From Amycolatopsis sp. WAC 01376 (GTDB lineage: Bacteria; Actinomycetota; Actinomycetes; Mycobacteriales; Pseudonocardiaceae), in assembly GCF_003947415.1 (NCBI RefSeq), contig NZ_QHKL01000003.1:1-64000 (forward strand): 64,000 nucleotides of DNA. The letters are read 5' to 3'. Positions within the stretch are counted from its first letter, which is position 1. Every line of letters starts with the position of its first letter. Under the pieces are notes generated by a model that searched no databases, had not been told where the DNA came from, and saw only the letters and a list, made by a program, of their open reading frames with translations. The position numbers and the translations under genes were made by a program. Below, piece by piece: positions 59,925 through 64,000 of this stretch.

Positions 59925-60353
59925 CTAAACGGTGACGCGTTTGTCGTACTGGGCGCGCGCGAGGGCGATCTCGCTCTGGTGGTCTTCGGTCCAGGTGACC
60001 AGCGACTGGATGGTCTTGTGCAGCGTCATCCCCAGCGGCGTCAGCGCGTACTCGACCCGGGGCGGCACCACCGGATAGACCGTCCGGTTCACCAGCCCGT
60101 CGCGTTCGAGATGACGCAGCGTGGTGGTGAGCATGCGCTGGCTGATGCCGTCGATCTTGTACTTGAGTTCGGTGAACCGCAGCGTGTTCCGGTCGAGCAG
60201 CGCGATGACCAGGAGCGACCACTTGTCCGCCACCCTGTCCAGGATCTGGCGGACCTCGCAGTCCTCGCGCGTGTCCCACTGGAAGGCCTCGTAGTCCTCC
60301 TCGGTGAGTTCACAACGACTAGGTGAGTTCAAAGTGCCTTCTTCCATGGTCAT
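59925..60353 (-). CDS. HxlR-family transcriptional regulator
   Basis: The protein of about 142 residues is of the plain HxlR type: CEVRQILDRVADKWSLLVIA, then ITELKYKI-like FTELKYKIDGISQRMLTTTL and RTVYPVVPPRVEYALTPLG. It has a Cys in REDCEV, as in redox-sensing members of this family. It is divergent from the MFS transporter gene with 89 nt between, suggesting that it represses that exporter. The start is ATG 60353 or 60347. Confidence 0.9.
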   Translation of the reverse strand: MTMEEGTLNSPSRCELTEEDYEAFQWDTREDCEVRQILDRVADKWSLLVIALLDRNTLRFTELKYKIDGISQRMLTTTLRHLERDGLVNRTVYPVVPPRVEYALTPLGMTLHKTIQSLVTWTEDHQSEIALARAQYDKRVTV

Positions 60354-60442
60354 CGATAGTGACGGAAGATCCCCTTGGTTACAAGAGGGAACCGACCTGC
60401 TGATGAGTAACCGTCGGTTCCCGTTCACTGAGGGAGAAGACC

Positions 60443-61894
60443 TTGACCAACTCGCAAACGCCGCCGCGTGCCGCCGACCGGATGGGCGGCCGGGCCTGGG
60501 GCGTGCTCATAGTGCTGTGCGGCGCCATCTTCCTGGAGGGCATCGACGTCGCGATGCTGAACGTGGCGCTGCCGTCCATCCGGGCCGAACTCGGCCTGTC
60601 GACGGCGACGCTGAGCGGCGTGGTGAGCGCCTACGTGCTCGGCTACGGCGGATTCATGCTGCTGGGCGGGCGCGCCGCCGACCTGTACGGCCGCCGCCGC
60701 ATGTTCCTCGGCTGGCTGGTGGTGTTCCTCGTCTTCTCCGGGCTGGGCGGGTTCGCCACCGAGGGCTGGATGCTGCTGCTCGCCCGGTTCGTCACCGGTG
60801 TCGCCGCGGCCTTCATGACCCCGGCCGGCCTCTCGATCATCACCACGAGCTTCGAAGAGGGCCCGAAACGCAACAAAGCGCTGCTGTTCTACGCCGGAAC
60901 CGGGGCCGGCGGCTTCTCGCTCGGCCTGGTCATCGGCGGCCTGCTGGCCAGGATCGACTGGCGCTGGGTGTTCTTCACGCCGGTGATCCTGTCCGCCGTC
61001 ATCCTGGTCGCCGCGCTCTGGCTCATCAAGGAACCCGCGCGGCAGGAGCGCGGGCCCCGTCGCCTGGACTTCGCCGGAGCGCTCACCGTGACCATGGCGA
61101 TGCTGCTGATCGCCTACGCGGTGGTCCGGCTGGAGCACCCCGCGCAAGGCTGGGGCTGGACCGTGGCGTCCTTCACCGGGGGAGTGGCCGCGCTGGTCAC
61201 CTTCGTGGCCGTCGAACGGCGCTCGCCCGCGCCGCTGGTGCGCCTGGGCATCCTGAGGTCGGGACCGCTGGTGCGGGCGAACGTCAGCGCCTTGCTCTTC
61301 GCGGGTTCGTTCTTCGGGTTCCAGTTCCTGGTCACGCTGTACCTGCAGGAACTCCGGGGCTGGTCGACGCTGGAGACGAGCCTGGCGCTGCTGGCCGTCG
61401 GGATCGACGCGATCCTGGCGCCGACGCTGACCCCGCGCCTGGTGGCGAGGTTCGGCAACACGCGGCTGATCTTCGGCGGCCTCGTGCTGGCCGCCGTGGC
61501 GTACGCGCTCTTCCTGCCGCTGGGCCTCGACTGGACATACGCGGCGATGTTCCCGTCGATGATCATCCTGGGCCTCGGGTTCGCCCTCGCCTACGGTCCG
61601 CTGACGATCGTCGCCACCGACGGGATCGCCGAGGAGGAACAGGGACTCGCCGGCGGTCTGCTGTACACGGCGTTCCAGTTCGGCGCGGCGCTCGGGCTGT
61701 CGGCGGTGACCGCCGTCAACGTCGCCGCCCTCGGTGACGGGTCGCGAGAGGCCGCGCTCGGCGGCTTCCGCGCGGCACTGGTCGTGCCGCTGGTGATGGC
61801 CGTCCTCGCCGCGATCGTCATCGCGTCGGGCCGTCAGCGTGTTTCGGCGAAGGAGGCCAGATTGGCCAGCGAAGAGGCGATCCCGGTCTCGTGA
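60443..61894 (+). CDS. MFS multidrug exporter (DHA2, 14-helix family)
   Basis: The 483-residue transporter has about fourteen membrane segments. The DHA2 start reads FLEGIDVAMLNVALPSIRAE, and the loop GGRAADLYGRRRMFLGWLVV holds motif A. FVTGVAAAFMTPAGLSIITT is the antiporter-type helix. It should export drugs by proton exchange. The TTG at 60443 is preceded by GGGAG. The divergent HxlR gene is its likely repressor. It lies 13 kb outside the biosynthetic locus, so a link to the enediyne product is not shown. Confidence 0.92.
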   Translation: MTNSQTPPRAADRMGGRAWGVLIVLCGAIFLEGIDVAMLNVALPSIRAELGLSTATLSGVVSAYVLGYGGFMLLGGRAADLYGRRRMFLGWLVVFLVFSGLGGFATEGWMLLLARFVTGVAAAFMTPAGLSIITTSFEEGPKRNKALLFYAGTGAGGFSLGLVIGGLLARIDWRWVFFTPVILSAVILVAALWLIKEPARQERGPRRLDFAGALTVTMAMLLIAYAVVRLEHPAQGWGWTVASFTGGVAALVTFVAVERRSPAPLVRLGILRSGPLVRANVSALLFAGSFFGFQFLVTLYLQELRGWSTLETSLALLAVGIDAILAPTLTPRLVARFGNTRLIFGGLVLAAVAYALFLPLGLDWTYAAMFPSMIILGLGFALAYGPLTIVATDGIAEEEQGLAGGLLYTAFQFGAALGLSAVTAVNVAALGDGSREAALGGFRAALVVPLVMAVLAAIVIASGRQRVSAKEARLASEEAIPVS

Positions 61895-62298
61895 TCCGCC
61901 TGGCCGATGCCGGACGGGACGTCCGTCGCGGTGACGGTCACTTCGGTGCCGTCACCCGCGGCGGCCAGCTCCCAGGTCATCGTCATGGTGCCCGCGAACG
62001 CCGGGTCTTCGGACTCGAACACGGCCAGCTGCACCACGCGTTCCGCGGGCACCAGGTCGGCGAACCCGACTTCGACCACGTCCGTCGCGTCCGAAGATTT
62101 GCCGGGCGCGGCGGACGCGTCGAGGTAGGTGAGGACCATCCGGAAACCGCCACCCGGCCGCGGATCCCAGCGATCGATCCGGCCGCGCATACCTTCGGGC
62201 GGCAGCCAGGCCTCCAGTGACTCGCGGTCGAGGAGGGCCTGGTAGACGGTCTCGGGCGGGGCGGCGATCACCCGGCGGCCGCTGTCGATCCTGTCCAT
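61834..62298 (-). CDS. SRPBCC/AHSA1-family protein
   Basis: The 154-residue protein starts with RVIAAPPETVYQALLDRESL and has WLPPEGMRGRIDRWDPRPGG and FRMVLTYLDAS, the helix-grip fold of the AHSA1 branch. Such proteins bind hydrophobic ligands; the ligand is unknown. The ATG at 62298 was chosen because the domain starts there. Its 3' end overlaps the convergent MFS gene by 61 nt, an unusually long overlap for two intact genes. Confidence 0.85.
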   Translation of the reverse strand: MDRIDSGRRVIAAPPETVYQALLDRESLEAWLPPEGMRGRIDRWDPRPGGGFRMVLTYLDASAAPGKSSDATDVVEVGFADLVPAERVVQLAVFESEDPAFAGTMTMTWELAAAGDGTEVTVTATDVPSGIGQADHETGIASSLANLASFAETR

Positions 62299-62362
62299 CC
62301 TCCCGAGTCTAGGGCGGATAAGCTGATCATCGCGGATCACGGACGCCGGTGGTCCGGGAGGG

Positions 62363-62854
62363 GTGATCCACATCGAGTACTTCGTCGCCTGGTCCGCCTT
62401 CCTCGGCGGCTGGCTCCTCGTCGCCGGGCCCATGTACCAGGGCGCGCTCGAACTCCGTGAAGAGAGCAAGCGGTTCGCCGACCTGCGCTCGCTCGAGGAG
62501 ATGCCCCGCCCCGACTTCGGACGGCCCGTTTCGCGCTGGTGGTGGTTGCTGCCACCGGTGGCCATCGCCAAGGAACGGCGACGGCGGCGCAAGGTGCACC
62601 GCGAGGTCATGAAGTCGTTCACGACCGAGCAGCGGCGCACCATGGCCACCTTCGCCAACAAGGCCCGCGGCTGGTTCATCGTGACCGCGGGCGCCTTCTT
62701 CATCGCCCTCAAGGAAACGTGGCACCTGAACCATCTGTACCACTGGCCTTTGTGGACCTACTTCGCGCTGGTGCTCGTCCCGCTGGCGCTGAGTTTCGCC
62801 CACACGTCACGGGGTGTCCGGCTCACCGTCCTCATCATGGGGTCCGAGGAGTGA
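62363..62854 (+). CDS. Integral membrane protein of unknown function
   Basis: The 163-residue protein has an N-terminal membrane segment ([20 protein letters not shown]), a charged cytoplasmic stretch with [13 protein letters not shown], and two C-terminal membrane segments ([35 protein letters not shown]). No signature of a known family is seen. GTG 62363 is the only reasonable start. It overlaps the convergent amidase gene by 20 nt. Confidence 0.7.
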   Translation: MIHIEYFVAWSAFLGGWLLVAGPMYQGALELREESKRFADLRSLEEMPRPDFGRPVSRWWWLLPPVAIAKERRRRRKVHREVMKSFTTEQRRTMATFANKARGWFIVTAGAFFIALKETWHLNHLYHWPLWTYFALVLVPLALSFAHTSRGVRLTVLIMGSEE

Positions 62855-63833
62855 TGGTGTCGCGCGTGATCGACTCGACCTTCTCCTGCGCCTTCTTGGC
62901 GTCGGTGACCCAGAGCTTGTAGAAATCGAACGGGCAGTCCGCCACGCCCTTGTCGCCCTCGTCCGCGTCCTGCACGCCGGTGTAACCGCGGTGCAGCAGC
63001 TTGAAGATGTGGTTCTGCGACTGGTCGTAGGTCCGCGCGTCACGGATCGCCGACACCGACAGCTGCGCGTACTGGATCCCGTACTCTTCTTCGCCGGTCT
63101 CGCCGAGTGTGCGCCCGTCGAAGCCGATGATCGAGGAATGGCCGAAGTAGGAGTACACGCCGTCGAATCCGGCGGCGTTCGCCACGGCCACGTAACAGTT
63201 GTTGGCCCACGCCATCGCCTTGGCGATCAGGATCTGCTGCTCTTTGGCCGGATACATGTAGCCCTGGCAGCGCACGATCAGCTCGGCGCCCTTCATCGCG
63301 CAGTCGCGCCAGATCTCCGGGTAGTTCCCGTCGTCGCAGATGATCAGCGAGATCTTCATGCCCTTCGGGCCGTCGCTGACGTAGGTGTCCTCGCCGGGGT
63401 ACCAGCCTTCGATCGGGCACCACGGCAGGATCTTGCGGTATTTCTGGACGATCTCGCCGCGGTCGTTGATGAGCACGAGCGTGTTGTACGGCGGCTTGTC
63501 CGGGTGGTCCTCGTGTCGCTCGCCGGTGATGGAGAAGACGCCCCAGGTCTGGGCTTCCCGGCAGGCGGCGGCGAAGATTTCGGTTTCCTCGCCGGGAATC
63601 GTCGCCGCGGTCTCGTACATCTCCTTCGGGTCGTACATGATGCCCTGGGTCGAGTACTCCGGGAACACCACGAGGTCCATGCCCGGCAGCCCGGATTTCA
63701 TGCCCACCACCATTTCGGCGATCTTGCGGGCGTTGTCGAGCACCTCGGCCTTGGTGTGCAGCCGCGGCATCTTGTAGTTGACCACCGCGACGCCGACCGT
63801 GTCGGGACTGGCGGAAATGTCACCGTGTCGCAT
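62835..63833 (-). CDS. amiE: Aliphatic amidase
   Basis: The 332-residue enzyme belongs to the nitrilase superfamily, AmiE branch. The catalytic Glu is in [16 protein letters not shown], the Lys in [17 protein letters not shown] and the Cys in [16 protein letters not shown]. It hydrolyses short amides such as acetamide to acid and ammonia. The start [20 protein letters not shown] is that of the family. The upstream membrane-protein gene overlaps its start by 14 nt and is a likely amide transporter. Confidence 0.95.
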   Translation of the reverse strand: MRHGDISASPDTVGVAVVNYKMPRLHTKAEVLDNARKIAEMVVGMKSGLPGMDLVVFPEYSTQGIMYDPKEMYETAATIPGEETEIFAAACREAQTWGVFSITGERHEDHPDKPPYNTLVLINDRGEIVQKYRKILPWCPIEGWYPGEDTYVSDGPKGMKISLIICDDGNYPEIWRDCAMKGAELIVRCQGYMYPAKEQQILIAKAMAWANNCYVAVANAAGFDGVYSYFGHSSIIGFDGRTLGETGEEEYGIQYAQLSVSAIRDARTYDQSQNHIFKLLHRGYTGVQDADEGDKGVADCPFDFYKLWVTDAKKAQEKVESITRDTITPRTP

Positions 63834-64000
63834 TTGGATTCCTCTTCTCCTGATGGGTTTTCTGGAGCAACATGGCCGCCGCGACCAACACACAGGCGAT
63901 CGCGGCCGCGATCAGCGCCGTCCCGCCGTCGCTGCGGTAGGCGCCGGTGAGGCCGAGGAAGGCGGGCACCGTGCAGGTCGGCTGGCTGAGCAGCAGGACG
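63820..64000 (-). CDS. Membrane transport protein, C-terminal part (gene cut by window end)
   Basis: The frame enters at 64000 and reads [20 protein letters not shown], then a membrane segment [20 protein letters not shown] and a short basic tail ending at the TGA at 63820. It overlaps the amidase start by 14 nt, so the genes are co-transcribed. By position it could be an amide or urea channel of the AmiS type, but too little is visible to confirm a family. Confidence 0.55.
   Translation of the reverse strand, partial: VLLLSQPTCTVPAFLGLTGAYRSDGGTALIAAAIACVLVAAAMLLQKTHQEKRNPNATR

Noticed and set aside
60443..61894. MFS exporter as the resistance gene of the enediyne locus
   Set aside because: It is 13 kb beyond the last locus gene, with unrelated genes between, and has its own divergent HxlR regulator.

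Overview
The window is high-G+C actinomycete chromosome. GTG and TTG starts, ATGA/GTGA gene overlaps, SARP and AfsR-type regulators, mycothiol-type enzymes, acyl-CoA carboxylase epsilon subunit and DUF222/HNH genes all fit the Pseudonocardiales. Amycolatopsis is my best guess, from general resemblance only. The window opens on the 3' end of an rRNA operon (5S rRNA plus terminator).

Layout. 0-8.3 kb is ordinary chromosome: 21-nt repeats, cobF, a copper island (copZ, a tiny His-tailed membrane protein, copA, csoR with two probable CsoR operators), a YCII protein, a DivIVA-like coiled coil, and CopC-CopD with a His-rich membrane partner. 8.35-47.3 kb is one large biosynthetic and regulatory locus. 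47.3-64 kb is again mixed chromosome: glutamate-cysteine ligase, proline iminopeptidase, a frameshifted phosphatase, a small MITE-like element, a DUF222/HNH gene, split LigD ligase and polymerase genes, a decarboxylase with permease, an MFS exporter and an amidase.

The central locus. From 15.1 to 32.6 kb a tightly coupled plus-strand operon carries the enediyne polyketide cassette: a DUF1702 protein (E3), an FG-GAP/ASPIC-UnbV protein (E4), an UnbU-like membrane protein (E5), a cytochrome P450, a DUF5987-like protein, a GMC oxidoreductase, a CxxC AhpD-like protein, an iterative PKS (KS-AT-ACP-KR-DH-PPT), the E10 thioesterase, a flavin reductase and acyl-CoA carboxylase beta and epsilon subunits for malonyl-CoA supply. 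Just upstream lie an E1-like/YcaO fusion cyclodehydratase and a SagB-type dehydrogenase, the enzymes that make azoles in peptides. At 37.4 kb a 63-residue peptide with a Cys/Thr-rich C-terminus, followed by a strong hairpin, is a good candidate substrate. Between them is a block of an FAD oxidoreductase, an AhpD-like protein and two proteins I do not recognise. The simplest reading is an enediyne pathway that shares a locus, and possibly a product or its control, with an azole-forming RiPP pathway.

Regulation is unusually heavy and duplicated: two SARP genes each paired with an HxlR-SCP2 gene, two AraC-type genes each next to a DUF1702 gene, three closely related NarL/LuxR response regulators, and one protein made of two fused histidine kinases. 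No exporter, glycosyltransferase, apoprotein or self-sacrifice resistance protein is recognisable inside the locus.
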